Shown here one piece after another: positions 1-11,459 of a stretch of DNA of 64,000 nucleotides. The DNA lies in NCBI GenBank assembly GCA_951812925.1, contig OX638369.1:17575329-17639328 (forward strand), given 5' to 3'. Position 1 is the stretch's first letter. Each line of letters starts with the position of its first letter. Source of the DNA: Calliopum simillimum (taxonomy: Eukaryota; Arthropoda; Insecta; Diptera; Lauxaniidae). Position numbers and translations under genes: made by a program. The notes beneath the pieces were generated by a model. The model was not told the origin of the DNA. It was given only the letters and a program-made list of their open reading frames with translations, and did no database searches.

Positions 1-340
1 GGCATCATGTCTTTAGATTGGGCATAGTCTCTAACAACTGGTGCAGAAAATGTCACGAGCCTGTAGAAGAGGAAACAATTGAACATTTTTTATGTCTCTG
101 CTCTACTTTGGCAAGAACTAGGCTAAAATGCTTTGGTCAGCCGTTCTTTAACTCCTTAAAGGAACTCACTGAAATTCACCTTAGTGACATTAAAAAATTC
201 GCTGTACTGAAAGGATCCTTCAGTTTGGAAAAACATCATACTGAAAGGACCAGAGTTTATGAATGGTATCACTATGGACCCGTGTGGTCTATGTGTGGCA
301 TTATTGCCGCCACCCTAACCTAACCTAAATGCAAGCTACG
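1..340 (+). mobile_element. 3' end of a non-LTR retrotransposon (RNase H C-terminus)
   Basis: An open frame runs from base 3 to a TAA at 321-323. It encodes a Cys-x2-Cys followed by a Glu-His-x4-Cys-x-Cys cluster (WCRKC, then EHFLCLC). This is the usual zinc-knuckle-like end of the RNase H region of I/R1/LOA-type non-LTR elements. The preceding residues (HHVFRLGI) fit the same region. The frame ends in CCCTAACCTAACCTAA, a short repeat common at the 3' ends of such elements. The element is cut by the window edge, so its 5' part is not visible. Family assignment comes from motif memory, not a search. Confidence 0.7.
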
Positions 341-465
341 TTGACAATTCATTTGTCAGATAAAATAAATTAAATTTGGATGTTATAAATAGAATAAATT
401 AAATAAAATAAGGATGTCAATGGTTGTTTGTTTACAAAATCTGCAATTTTTCAAGTAATTTTTAA

Positions 466-1119
466 GGGGACATTCGCCTTTGTAATTGAAACAAAAAACA
501 CTTTTTAAAAATTTCATTATGAAAAAACTATTATATACATATCGAGCCCTAACCGCCAAAAAGACTTAACTGACAAAAAGTAAATTTTACAGGAGAAGGT
601 TTTTTTTAAATATCTGTGCATTTAGTATAGCTATTACAGTGAAATTTGGTATGTAATTCAACAAAATGGATTTTATTCTTGAGACTCAGAACTATACAAT
701 GAGCCTCTAAAATTCATACTTTTTGTTTTTGTTTTTGTTTGAATATTTATGAAAAATGCGAAAAAATTGAGAGACTTACCCTCAAAAAATGCCCCGTAAA
801 AAAGGGGGGTTTATTTTTTAAAACTTTCAGAGGCTTATCGTTTAATATTTTTTATGAGTAATCGAATGCTCTTTGATTTTTTAAAATCGTTTGAGTAGAT
901 TTGGAGAAAATTTCCTACCAGTTTGAAAAGTAAGTTTTGGATGACGCCCTCTACAGCAGCCAAGAAAAACTAAAAATAAAGAAGAAAAATTGTTTCATAT
1001 ATTTTGGGCAATATTTAACAATGTCCAAAAGAAATTTTGTCAATAAATATAATAGTTTTTTCATAATAAAATTTTTAAAAGGTGTTTTTTTGTTTTCAAT
1101 TACAAAGGCGAATGTCCCC
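466..1119. mobile_element. TTAA-flanked TIR element (piggyBac-like MITE)
   Basis: A terminal inverted repeat of about 75 bp starts GGGGACATTCGCCTTTGTAA at 466 and is mirrored up to 1119. TTAA lies immediately outside both ends (462-465 and 1120-1123), as in piggyBac-type insertions. The 654-bp interior is A+T-rich with no usable coding frame. The two open frames over it (937-1194 plus, 951-1163 minus) are mirror shadows of the right terminus. Confidence 0.7.
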
Positions 1120-1273
1120 TTAAGTTGTAAGGTGACATTTCGAACGTTGCCTACCGTTTTCACTAATCGGTGTAACGTTAACGAGCAACCGTAATGTCAC
1201 GTTAGGGAACGTTACGTTTTAACTTAGTCCAGCTTTAATATCATTTAAATCTGCGATAGAAACAGGATATAGC

Positions 1274-1374
1274 CGGAGATTTATTAGGTGATTTAGCCGT
1301 AACCCACCTCATTCCTCATGTATTAAACGTCAAATAAATCTAGAAACAGCCGTTAATCACCTCATAAATCTCCG
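1274..1374. repeat. Short palindromic repeat
   Basis: CCGGAGATTTATTAGGTGAT at 1274 is mirrored at 1355-1374 with one or two mismatches, giving a hairpin of about 100 bp. The motif AAATCTGCG-xx-GAAACAGG just before it (around 1247) recurs near 41876, so it may be part of a dispersed family. The rest of 1120-1700 shows nothing else I can name. Confidence 0.45.
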
Positions 1375-1699
1375 GTTGAAACGTGGTACATTCAATGCTT
1401 ACCGTTAAGATATTCGATACTTCTTCTAAAACCCCATTTGTTTGTAACAATCACGATTTATGCCCGAACTTAAATTCACCTCACATGACATATCGTATGT
1501 GGTAAATATTCTGGTCGAATTTTACCACAGAGAATGTCAAAACAGAGAATACAATAACAACAACAATACATAATTTGGCATTAAGATATGATCGAAAAAG
1601 AGGCACAATTTCCTCAAGCATTTACCTTGTTATTGAATCATATCGTAATTTTCGCTGCCAACTTAACCGTAAAAAATTCTAAATAAAAAGAAACGTCAA

Positions 1700-3190
1700 A
1701 ATCATCCCATCCCAGCAGAGAAAATTCAACGAGTGTTGAAAAGAAAACACAAAAACTATACAACTGTCAAATTGTATGTCAGTCGGGCAAAAGAAATAGA
1801 TACGTTGCTTTGTGTTAAAGAAAATGCAAGAAAAAACCTAAAAGAAGAGCACAAAAAAAAAAAAATCGCAACGAAACTGGGTTAATAAAATTTTTACATT
1901 TGTAATTTCGTACAACAAAAAGAAAACAGAATCGCACAAATTATTGCAATAAAAATTAATTTTTCGCTGTTGTGAATTAGTCGAGTGAGTAGTGAAAGCG
2001 TGAAGATTAGAAAAATACATATAGAAATAAGTGTGAAAATTATGGAAAAAAGTGAAAACACTACTGAAACCAAAGGGAAAAAGCAAGTCCTCCGCTAAGT
2101 CTGCATTGTTATGTCAATAATTAACCAAAAATTTGTCAATTGGAACACGGAAGAACGTACGTTACGTTGGGTCGCTCTCGTTCTCGTCGTCGTCGTCGCA
2201 GTCACCGTTAAGGAGTTTGAGGGAAAAAAGGAACAAAAAAGCCAACGTAAAATTAAATCGGTACAAAATGACAGCATAGGAAAAAATTTTTCCTTACGCT
2301 AAAACAGTGAAATGATTGAAAAAAGTAAAAATTGCATTTGGCAATCATACGGAAATTGATTTTTTTAATTTTTTAACGTGGTTCTTTTATTTCTTGTACA
2401 ATGGCAGTGAAAAGTTTTTTTCGTGACGATTTATGGGTGCTGTTTTAAGTAGATTTATCAATTAAATTTTATAGAAATTCGTAACAAATGTGTGAAAAAT
2501 CTTTAAAATCGTTAATATAAATGAATTTCATCCCTAGTCACAGCCAACGTTTTTCCTTACATAAAAATATGCAAAGTAGCATAGGCAAATTAAAAAAAAA
2601 AATGTTTTTCTTTTAAGAAAATCGAAAAATGGTAAACGATAAATAAAATTGTGTGCTTGAAATATTGCACGAAATATTGCAAGTGGTAAATTAGGGCATT
2701 GTGTGAAAAATCGACAATAAAAATTGTAAGAAAACGGAAAAAAAGAAACTACATACGAAATCACATACATACTATGTGGAATAGAAAAATCGAATTGCAT
2801 GTAACTCAAAGGAATTATTAAAAATTTAAAAGATATGTAAATCTCAAATCAAATTCCATAGCAAATTTGAATGACCGACCGACCGAACGACCAACTGCAA
2901 GGCTGCAAAATCTAAAAATCCAATGTGCAGTGTTTTCCTGCTGTCTCTGCCTTCTTCAGCTATATTTCCTTTATTTCTGGTGCTTTTCTCTGTTTTGTTA
3001 CGTTTGTGCAAACGTAAGCGAATGCATTCGTAGAAAAACGTACGTAAGTGCTGGTTTCGAGGAAAAGGGTGTCAGCATTTTGGTGTCATCTTGCTGTTCG
3101 CTTTGTGAATTTGTATGTTGGTGCTGTTGGTAGTATGTAGCAGCAGCGCATTAGCCAGATATCGACGACCCCAATCAAAATATGCGAAAG
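1700..3190 (+). promoter_or_regulatory. Candidate promoter and 5' leader region
   Basis: This stretch is purine-rich with many GTGAAA/AGTG words, like insect 5' leaders, and lacks inverted repeats, unlike its surroundings. An initiator-like TCAGTC lies at 1779-1784 and a strong splice-donor match (GTAC|GTAAGTG) near 3044. The next plus-strand gene is the UPF0047-family gene whose first visible coding exon is at 16047, so this may be its distal promoter and leader exon. No conserved protein is encoded, and short frames here (e.g. 2867-3133) are not convincing. This is inference only; transcript ends would decide. Confidence 0.3.
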
Positions 3191-3513
3191 GTCGGTAATT
3201 TTTAGTACTTTCTTATTCGATGACTCTGTACTGCGTTTATTATTGACACCAATAAAAAATCTTAAGCATAAAATTATTTAAGGTGCCCCTTACCCTATTT
3301 CCTGTAAATTTTGGAGCAAAAGTCTAATTTGAGGGTATTCCTCAAAATGTTTTGAAATCTCGTAAAAGCTGTCAAAATCAATACAAACTTTGGCAGTTAC
3401 AAGTTAAAGCCCTTCGACAGTATCTCATATTTTGTTTATACATATTGATCATTTACTACAAGAACGACACAAGTCAAAAAACTCGGTTTTGCAGAAAATA
3501 GAAAATACATACA
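3191..3513. other. Unassigned A+T-rich spacer
   Basis: No gene, clear repeat or RNA signal seen. Confidence 0.4.
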
Positions 3514-6500
3514 TTAAGGTGCAGCAAAATTCAAAAAAAAATTAGTGCATCAAAAATTATCATAGATTAAGATCTTAAAACAAAAGCTGCATTCTTAGTT
3601 TTGGTCAAAACCCCCGAAAAGATGGCCCGCCCGGGGCTTGAATGAAGGTCTAAACGACAAAAATCATTGTTTTTTCGCAGTTTTTTTATTTTATCTCAAA
3701 AACCATGAAACTATTGGTAGTAATTCTTCCTAAATCTTTGAAAGGGATTAATTTTCGACATTTTTTGTTTTTTTCTCATAGCTCTACAGTGAAGTTTGCC
3801 CTATGGAAGTCCCGGAAGAAGTAAAAATTTTTTGATTCAAAAAACGGTTTTTTTCCTATAACTCAAGATACAAGAGACACACAAAAACTGTAGAGCTCAA
3901 TAAATGTAGGAAATCTGCTTTCCTATAGTTTTGCTTTGAAATCTTGATTCCAAAAGTAAACGGTTTTCCGCTAAAGGCCGAAATTTGATAAAAATAATTG
4001 TGTATAATGAAAAAGCGACCTTTTATTGTTTGGTTATACTGCCGTCCTAAGAAAGAATGCCGTAACTCCAATAAATTTTTATTTCTGTAAAATGAGTTTT
4101 TGTGTTTCTTGCTGTTTCGTTTCCTCAACGGTTTCAGCTTTAAGGAAAACTAGTTTTTATTCCTCATTCCTAGAGGATTTTTCACGCTCTACATAATGGC
4201 AATAGTAGAAATAGCCAATTCCGTAAATTTCAGTCGAAAATGGAGTTACGGTAATATGTTTTGCATCGCACTACTTCTAACGAAGCTGATACAAATCAAA
4301 AATGCCGTAAAGACAACTTTTGTTTAAATTTACTGTGAAGATCCGAAGAAACACTCTTGTCTTTTGGTGACCAAGACCAATACCAATTTTGTGTCTACTG
4401 GTTTTTTCTTCCTGGCAAGCTCTTTTCCGTTGTTCTGCAGGGTCTTTGTAATATTTCCGCTTACGCACAGTTCCTTTTTGTAAGAGGGATTTGATCTGAT
4501 TCGTTGTTCGCCATGTGGGTTTAAATTTCCTTAAGTTGTGAACTCCAACTTGAATCACAGATTAATTGAATCGGTCATTTTTTAAAGGGGATATGTGTCG
4601 GTCGACAGAGAATTATTCTTTTGCCTTTTTGTCATTGTGGCGACGGCACAGGTTGGTTTATCTATTTTCCAAGTACGCAGATTACTGCTTACTATTATTG
4701 TTAGTTAAATCGCACTGAAATAAGATTTACCAAACTTATGAGAATTTTTCTTAAATTTTTCATAAGTTTCAATTTAGTCACATATCCACTTTTAAAAATG
4801 ACAGATTCAATCAATCTGAGCTACTAAAATTTTTCTCTGTGGAACCATACTCTAAAATAGATCTTAGAGAAAATTCTGACTGATTTGTCCAGAGGCCAAA
4901 CTTCCTACGCGCACGAGATGTGTCATAAAGAAAATTTGTTTGTTTTTAAAATGATTTAGGGAAATGAAATGATTTTAAAAATGTATGATACTACATACAT
5001 TTTTATGGAGTTGCGGTGTTTTTGCTTAGCATGTGGAGATACGGTATTCTTAAATTGTAAAATGTGTAGGGCTGGGAGTTACGACAAAAGTCGTAGTTGA
5101 TTTTATAGGGAAAATAAAGGTATAATGCAACCTGTTCTTGTGGGTTGACGGACAGAACCGTGATGACCCAAAAAACGCCATAAACTCATTTTTTTTGAAA
5201 ATTGGAGTTACGGCATTCTTGCTTAGGACGGCAGTATAAAATATACCCAAAAATTTGATTAGAAACTAACGAAAAAACTAAAAGCTTCTTAACATGGTCC
5301 TTAGAATGGAAATCGGAAATTGAAATTACGCGAGATATGATAATTCTTACATACTTGGTATTTTTTTTAAAGTTCTAATTTTGGGTATTTTTGTTTCACA
5401 GTGTGTTTTGCATCCACAACTTAAGATTTTTTTATGATTATTACTTTACGTTAAAGGACAATAAACAGCGCAACTTTCAGGATCAAGAATATCAAAATCG
5501 GTTTGTAGTTTCCTTGCGAATTTCTGCCTGAGAGTTTGGATTTTTTTCCATTTTTGTCAAATACGGCTTTTTTTGAGTATGAGCGACTGTATACCCTAAA
5601 TACCGTAAAAAATGTGTACTATTATATCCCAAAAACTGTAGGAAATATATTTTGCTATATTTTGGTCCTGATAGTTATCTTTCCACAGCTAACAGTTTGT
5701 GCCCTAGAGGCCGATTTTTGTGATAAAAAAAATCGAATTTTTAGAAATTTTTGTTTCGAAGCGACCTTTTGATTTTTTTGCTTGCAAATTTTCCCAAAAT
5801 TTTTAAAAAAAATTTAAGAAAAGTTTAAAAGCTTTCAAACGTATTCCTTAGAATAGAAATCGGTTGAAATTTACGCGAGATATGACAGTTTTTATATACT
5901 CTGTGATACAAAAAAATAACCAAAAATCATATCTGCACAATAAAAAAATACTCTTATATCTCTCTCTTATAACTTTTGTATCTTGCGTAAATTCCCACCG
6001 ATTTCTTTTTTAAAGACTACGTTTGAAAGCTTTTAACATTTTCGTAAGTGCTCTTTTAAAATCTTTGGAAAATTTGCAAGCAAAAACATCAAAAGATCAC
6101 TTCGAAATTAAAATTTTTAAAAATTCGATTTTTTTTATCACGAAAACCGGCCTCTAGGGCACAAATTGTTAGCTGTGGAAAGATGACTATCAGAAGCAAA
6201 ATATAGCAAAATATATTTCCTACAGTTTTTGGGATATAATAGTACACATTTTTTACGGTATTTAGGGTATACAGTCGCTCATACTCAAAAAAGCCGTATT
6301 TGACAAAAATGGAAAAAAATCCAAACTCTCAGGCTGAAATTCGCAAGGAAACTACAAACCGATTTTGATATTCTTGATCCTGAAAGTTGCGCTGTTTATC
6401 GTCCTTTAACGTAAAGTAATAATCATAAAAAAATCTTAAGTTGTGGATGCAAAACTCGCTCTGAAACAAAAATACCCAAAATTAGAACTTTACAAAAAAT

Positions 6501-7156
6501 ACCAAGTATGTAAGAATTATCATATCTCGCGCAATTTCAATCCGATTTCCATTCTAAAGACCATGTTTAGAGCCTTTTAGTTTTTTCATTAGTTTCTAAT
6601 CAAATTTTTGAGTATATTTTAAAACCAAACAACAAAAAGTCGCTTTTTCATGATACACAATTATTTTTAACAAATTTCGGCCTCTAGCGAAAAACCTTTT
6701 ACTTTTGGAATCAAGATTTCAAAGCAAAACTATAGGAAAGCAGATTTCCTACATTTATTGAGCTCTAAAGTTTTTGTGTGTCTCTTGTATCTTGAGTTAT
6801 AGGAAAAAAACCGTTTTTTGAATCAAAAAATTTTAACTTCTTCCGGGACTTCCATAGGGCAAACTTCAATGTAGAGCAATGAGAAAAAAACAAAAAATGT
6901 AGAAAATTAATCCCTTTCAAAGATTTAGGAAGAATTACAACCAATAGTTTCGTGGTTTTTGAGATAAGATAAAAAAAACTGCGAAAAAACAATGATTTTT
7001 GTCGTTTGGACCTTCATTCAAGCCCCGGGCGGGCCATCTTTTCGGGGGTTTTGACCAAAACTAAGTATGCAGTCTTTGTAATAAGGCCTGCTCCTAAGAT
7101 AATCTTTGATGCAACCTATAATTTTCCTATTATTTCGAAAAAGTACGTCACCCTAA
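3514..7156. mobile_element. Giant foldback element with about 1.15-kb arms
   Basis: The sequence from about 3514 inward is mirrored from about 7156 inward. One landmark is GATGGCCCGCCCGGGGCTTG near 3621, mirrored near 7020-7040. The symmetry axis is about 5940. Once the nested element at 4039-5234 is removed, the arms are about 1.15 kb and nearly identical. The outermost visible terminus is a weak TTARGGTG match, so the exact ends are uncertain. There is no transposase frame. Open frames such as 5536-5772 and 6765-6992 are arm sequence, not genes. Confidence 0.75.
4039..5234. mobile_element. Nested TA-flanked TIR element
   Basis: The left end CTGCCGTCCTAAGAAAGAAT at 4039 is mirrored at the right end (to 5234) with one mismatch over about 33 bp. 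Dinucleotide TA lies outside both ends (4037-4038, 5235-5236), as for Tc1/mariner-type insertion. The opposite arm of the host foldback (around 6610-6640) gives the empty site, which confirms a later insertion. A minus-strand frame at 4277-4558 (93 aa, basic, Lys/Arg-rich) lies inside. I do not recognise it, and it may be a decayed internal coding region. Confidence 0.75.
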
Positions 7157-7722
7157 CATTCATATAAAGTTTTTAATAGACTCCCACCTTGCATAAAGTC
7201 ATTCTGTTCTTAAACAGTGACCGGTACAAATAATAATATGAAATTTTTACACAATATAAAGCATGATATGACGAATAATTTCGCATCATTATCTTAAAAA
7301 TATTTGATTTTTGCCGTTCTTGTAGTAAATGAGCGATACGTACATGTTATTTTAAAAATGTGATCCTACTTTCAAAAATGTTTGTTCGCAAGTCGGTTTT
7401 CATATTTTGCTTCCATAAAAGCATTTAATTTGTTAAATGATGACAGCTGTCAAAGTAAGATAACAATACTCTCCTTTTCCATCATTATTCCACGATTTCC
7501 ATGCTTTTCCACTAATAAGTTTTTAAATTTTTCAGTTTCCTTCCCTTTTTTTAATTTTTCAGTTTCATTCTTTACTAATTAACCGCAATTTCCCTTCACA
7601 TTGTGCATATATCACAGTATGATTATTTTAAACGATTCTAAAAATATCCTGCAGAAAATGGAAAAAGTTTTGAAACAGATACGTGTAAGCACTATTTCTA
7701 CCTCTTTTATATGAAGTCAACA
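7157..7722. other. Unassigned A+T-rich spacer
   Basis: No supported gene. The frame at 7382-7582 is low-complexity Ser/Phe-rich and not convincing. Confidence 0.35.
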
Positions 7723-8223
7723 CGCCACACAGTGGTCTATAAGAGAGCGCTAGCCAGTCATAACTCCGAAAATAAAAGTAATATTTTTTTTCCACAAATT
7801 TAAAGCTAAATATCTAGATAACATATTTCAAGTATCAGAATACCAAGAAATAATACCATTTCTGAGTTTTCGCGTCTTAAGCTTGATGAATTCAGAAAAT
7901 GGTAATTTTTTCAAAAAATCTTTTAAAATATCTGAAAGTTTAAATGAGTGCATCTTTAAAACTAAATGATCTTACCTCCTGAAACTTATAGTAAGAATAA
8001 TTTGATCTATTTTCTGAAGATTTGCGTACTTCGACGTTAGTTTTTTTTAATATGAAAAGAATATCCGGATCATCACAAAAAAATCACTAATTTCATTTCT
8101 CAAATTTACGAATTTTGCACTCTGTATAACTAAAATGTTTTATGGAGTTGCAACGGCTAGATCATTTAAATGTGTAATATGGACTACGATGAGTTTGATA
8201 GCATCTATTTATTTCTTGAAAAT

Positions 8224-8540
8224 GGGCGTGGTTGGGTCAAGGACACGCCTATCTCCCATATAACCAAAAATTTTAAATCGCTATAACTTCGTAAATGTTT
8301 GAGGTACAAAAACAATATTAAATATCTGAGATAGTATTGATAGCACAAAAACACTTCGTGAAAATGGACGTGATCGGGTTAAGGACACGCCCACCTCCTA
8401 TATAACCAAAAATTTTAAATCGTTATAACTTTGTGAACTTTTAGGTACAGCAATAATATCAAATATCTGAGATAGTATTGATAGCATTAAAACATTTGGT
8501 CAAAATGGGCGTGATCGGGTCAAGGACACGCCCATCTCCA
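8224..8540. repeat. 142-bp tandem repeat, about 2.2 copies
   Basis: The motif GGGCGTG-x-TCGGGTCAAGG recurs at 8224, 8366 and 8507, each followed by ACACGCC and a CTCCxATATAACC stretch. The period is 141-142 bp. A repeat of the same period and a similar CTCCCATATAA core occurs at 20031-20345. Confidence 0.8.
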
Positions 8541-8637
8541 TTAAAGAGCAAAATTGAAGATGAAAGGACTACTGTATCTTTTCTCTTTTTCTGTCATTGC
8601 AAAACTATGATGCTAGCTTTCTAAATTATAAAAATTG

Positions 8638-10061
8638 AAGTATGATAATTTTATATTGAACTAATTAAACAGTCATTTTTGCAATTTTTCAACAACAGAC
8701 GAAAGCAAGTGTTAACATGGAAATTGATTACATATGTTTCGGCTACTTCCACATACATATTTATATATTTTCATATATAAACATGTATATAGCCTCATCA
8801 GATCAGTTTTAGTTAAATCTTGCCAGAAACCGTACTCGAACCCGTGACTCCGGTTTTCTAATGAAAGAGAACGCGGTGCTTAAGCGATTGTGCTATAGGC
8901 CACGAGTAAACTCTCTGAGCAGGATCGCCATTATGCATAACTCATAAGGCTCACTAGCGCCGTCTGTTGTGAAAAATTGCCAAATTGTTAGTTGGTAACA
9001 CACTCTGGTTTTGAGACATGCTACGCTAGCTACAATTAAAACCTACAAGGGCGGATTTGTTTTCCACATACAATGCAGGCTCTCGAAATTACGAGAATTT
9101 TAATGATAGATAGGCAGGTTCCCCTAGATAAATTATGAAGTTAGTTTATTGACTGTTTTTTATTGCTTGTATAGTACTAATGAAAGTACCAACGCGCTTT
9201 TTCTAAATTGAAGTATGATAATTTTATATTGAACTAATTAAACAGTCATTTTTGCAATTTTTCAACAACAGACGAAAGCAAGTGTTAACATGGAAATTGA
9301 TTACATATGTTTCGGCTACTTCCACATACATATTTATATATTTTCATATATAAACATGTATATAGCCTCATCAGATCAGTTTTAGTTAAATCTTGCCAGA
9401 AACCGTACTCGAACCCGTGACTCCGGTTTTCTAATGAAAGAGAACGCGGTGCTTAAGCGATTGTGCTATAGGCCACGAGTAAACTCTCTGAGCAGGATCG
9501 CCATTATGCATAACTCATAAGGCTCACTAGCGCCGTCTGTTGTGAAAAATTGCCAAATTGTTAGTTGGTAACACACTCTGGTTTTGAGACATGCTACGCT
9601 AGCTACAATTAAAACCTACAAGGGCGGATTTGTTTTCCACATACAATGCAGGCTCTCGAAATTACGAGAATTTTAATGATAGATAGGCAGGTTCCCCTAG
9701 ATAAATTATGAAGTTAGTTTATTGACTGTTTTTTATTGCTTGTATAGTACTAATGAAAGTACCAACGCGCTTTTTCTAAATTGAAGTATGATAATTTTAT
9801 ATTGAACTAATTAAACAGTCATTTTTGCAATTTTTCAATAACAGACGAAAGCAAGTGTTAACATGGAAATTGATTACATATGTTTCGGCTACTTCCACAT
9901 ACATATTTATATATTTTCATATATAAACATGTATATAGCCTCATCAGATCAGTTTTAGTTAAATCTTGCCAGAAACCGTACTCGAACCCGTGACTCCGGT
10001 TTTCTAATGAAAGAGAACGCGGTGCTTAAGCGATTGTGCTATAGGCCACGAGTAAACTCTC
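8638..10061. repeat. 573-bp tandem array (2.5 copies before the gap)
   Basis: AAGTATGATAATTTTATATT starts copies at 8638, 9211 and 9784. Copies one and two look identical apart from their edges. The third is cut by the N run. Each unit holds an inner inverted pair (8679-8701 with 8961-8983 in copy one, around CAACAGACG) and a tRNA-like module. Near-identity suggests recent amplification or an assembly effect. Confidence 0.9.
8822..8902 (-). other. tRNA-like module in the 573-bp repeat (copies also at 9395 and 9968)
   Basis: Read on the minus strand, an A-box-like TAGCACAATCGCTTAAG begins about 7 bases from a GGCC start. A B-box-like GGGTTCGAGTAC follows about 50 bases later, then a GGC-ending segment that partly pairs with the start. 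The acceptor and T stems carry mismatches, so this is a tRNA-derived (SINE-like) module, not a functional tRNA gene. The same module lies at about 9395-9475 and 9968-10048. Confidence 0.6.
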
Positions 10062-10261
10062 NNNNNNNNNNNNNNNNNNNNNNNNNNNNNNNNNNNNNNN
10101 NNNNNNNNNNNNNNNNNNNNNNNNNNNNNNNNNNNNNNNNNNNNNNNNNNNNNNNNNNNNNNNNNNNNNNNNNNNNNNNNNNNNNNNNNNNNNNNNNNNN
10201 NNNNNNNNNNNNNNNNNNNNNNNNNNNNNNNNNNNNNNNNNNNNNNNNNNNNNNNNNNNNN
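10062..10261. other. Assembly gap (200 N)
   Basis: Exactly 200 Ns replace sequence inside the 573-bp array. The repeat is on the plus orientation before the gap and on the opposite orientation after it, so the missing part contains the turning point of a palindrome. The gap length is probably a placeholder. Apparent open frames spanning 10004-10384 cross the Ns and are meaningless. Confidence 0.95.
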
Positions 10262-10474
10262 GAAAAATATATAAATATGTATGTGGAAGTAGCCGAAACA
10301 TATGTAATCAATTTCCATGTTAACACTTGCTTTCGTCTGTTGTTGAAAAATTGCAAAAATGACTGTTTAATTAGTTCAATATAAAATTATCATACTTCAA
10401 TTTAGAAAAAGCGCGTTGGTACTTTCATTAGTACTATACAAGCAATAAAAAACAGTCAATAAACTAACTTCATA
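10262..10474. repeat. Inverted partial copy of the 573-bp unit
   Basis: From 10262 the sequence is the reverse complement of the 5' part of the 573-bp unit (tRNA-proximal side first, then the unit start near 10400), and then of the end of a preceding unit (GCGCGTTGGTACTTTCATTA at about 10411). The array is therefore a large foldback around the gap. Confidence 0.85.
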
Positions 10475-10648
10475 AAAATTGTGTTTAATACCATAAAAAG
10501 AGTCAATCAATAAATATGGGTTTTTATGTCAAAGGTTTTTCCCATCACAAAAAGGTTTTCTAAAGAATTTTATGTATCAAATTATTATTTATCTAGTAGA
10601 TGTTTTTTATGTTATTAGTATATGTACTATCATATTATTTGTGTGCCT

Positions 10649-10915
10649 CCATTTTGGATCCGCCATTTTGTTTACAACAAAGATGATACCGAATTCAAAA
10701 TCAACGACTTTAAAAATCCTTTTAGCCACAATTTTGTCGTGATATAATCAATTATTTAGAAAATTGTCCGCCATTTTGGATCCGCCATTTAAAAAAAAAA
10801 AGGTGATACTAAACTCAAAATCAGCGACCTCAAAAACCCCCTTAGCCACAATTTTGTCGTGATAAAATTAATTTTTAAGAAAACTGTCCGCCATTTTGGA
10901 TCCGCCATTTTGATT
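10649..10915. repeat. About 121-bp tandem repeat
   Basis: CCATTTTGGATCCGCCATTT recurs at 10649, 10771 and 10891, each of the first two followed by an AATTCAAAATC/AACTCAAAATC block and AGCCACAATTTTGTCGTGAT. It lies just inside the right end of the Transib-like element. Confidence 0.8.
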
Positions 10916-11084
10916 TAAAAAAAATCGTTTTCAGATTTAGAATCAGCAACCTTCAAAACATAAAAGCTAATATTTTTTTTATAAAAAATAACCACGAAAG
11001 AGTTATGACCAGCTAAAATAGCATTCTAGACCACTGTGCGCCACTTTTTAATGGTGATGTCCTAGGAAGTGGGGGTCACTTTTG

Positions 11085-11240
11085 CATTACTTTTTCACTA
11101 AAAAGGAGACAGTTTCAATTGACTCCTTTCGCATGTCTTTTTCACCAAAAAGGAGACATTTGCAATTGACTCCTTTCGCATTACTTTCCTACCAAATAGG
11201 AAACAATTTCAATCTACCCCTTTGGCATTACTTTTTCACC
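11085..11240. repeat. 47-bp tandem repeat, about 3 copies
   Basis: CATTACTTTTTCAC-like starts occur at 11085, 11132, 11179 and 11226, and each unit contains GGAGACA and CTCCTTT or close variants. Coding potential is absent. Confidence 0.75.
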
Positions 11241-11459
11241 AAATAAGCATTTTATTCCTGAATTATAACTAACGACGAAATACTTAGTTCTTTCTACACC
11301 TAAAAATAGTTTAAGCCAAGTAACTAGCTACAGTTGGATTTTTTTCACATATCCATATAAAATATAAGATTTTTTCATTAATTAATAAACACTTAACAAA
11401 AAAATAATAAAACGTGTGAAGGAAAAACTAAACTATGCCTTTTCTTTTGAAGTCTGTTT

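Larger units (their letters stand above)
7728..11038. mobile_element. Transib-like non-autonomous element, 3.3 kb
   Basis: The termini are CACAGTGGTCTA (7728) and its mirror TAGACCACTGTG (ending 11038). The inverted similarity continues inward imperfectly for some 50 bp, including GTCATAACTC. The 5-bp sequence CGCCA flanks both ends (7723-7727, 11039-11043). A GC-rich 5-bp duplication and CAC-starting termini are hallmarks of Transib transposons, the relatives of RAG1. No transposase frame is present. The interior instead holds three tandem arrays (142 bp, 573 bp and about 121 bp) and an assembly gap. Superfamily assignment is from termini and duplication only. Confidence 0.65.

Noticed and set aside
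8822..8902. Functional tRNA gene
   Set aside because: T stem and acceptor stem have mismatches and the module repeats inside a tandem array; treated as tRNA-derived.
10004..10384. Four overlapping open frames across the gap
   Set aside because: They consist mostly of unknown bases; the flanking parts are repeat sequence.
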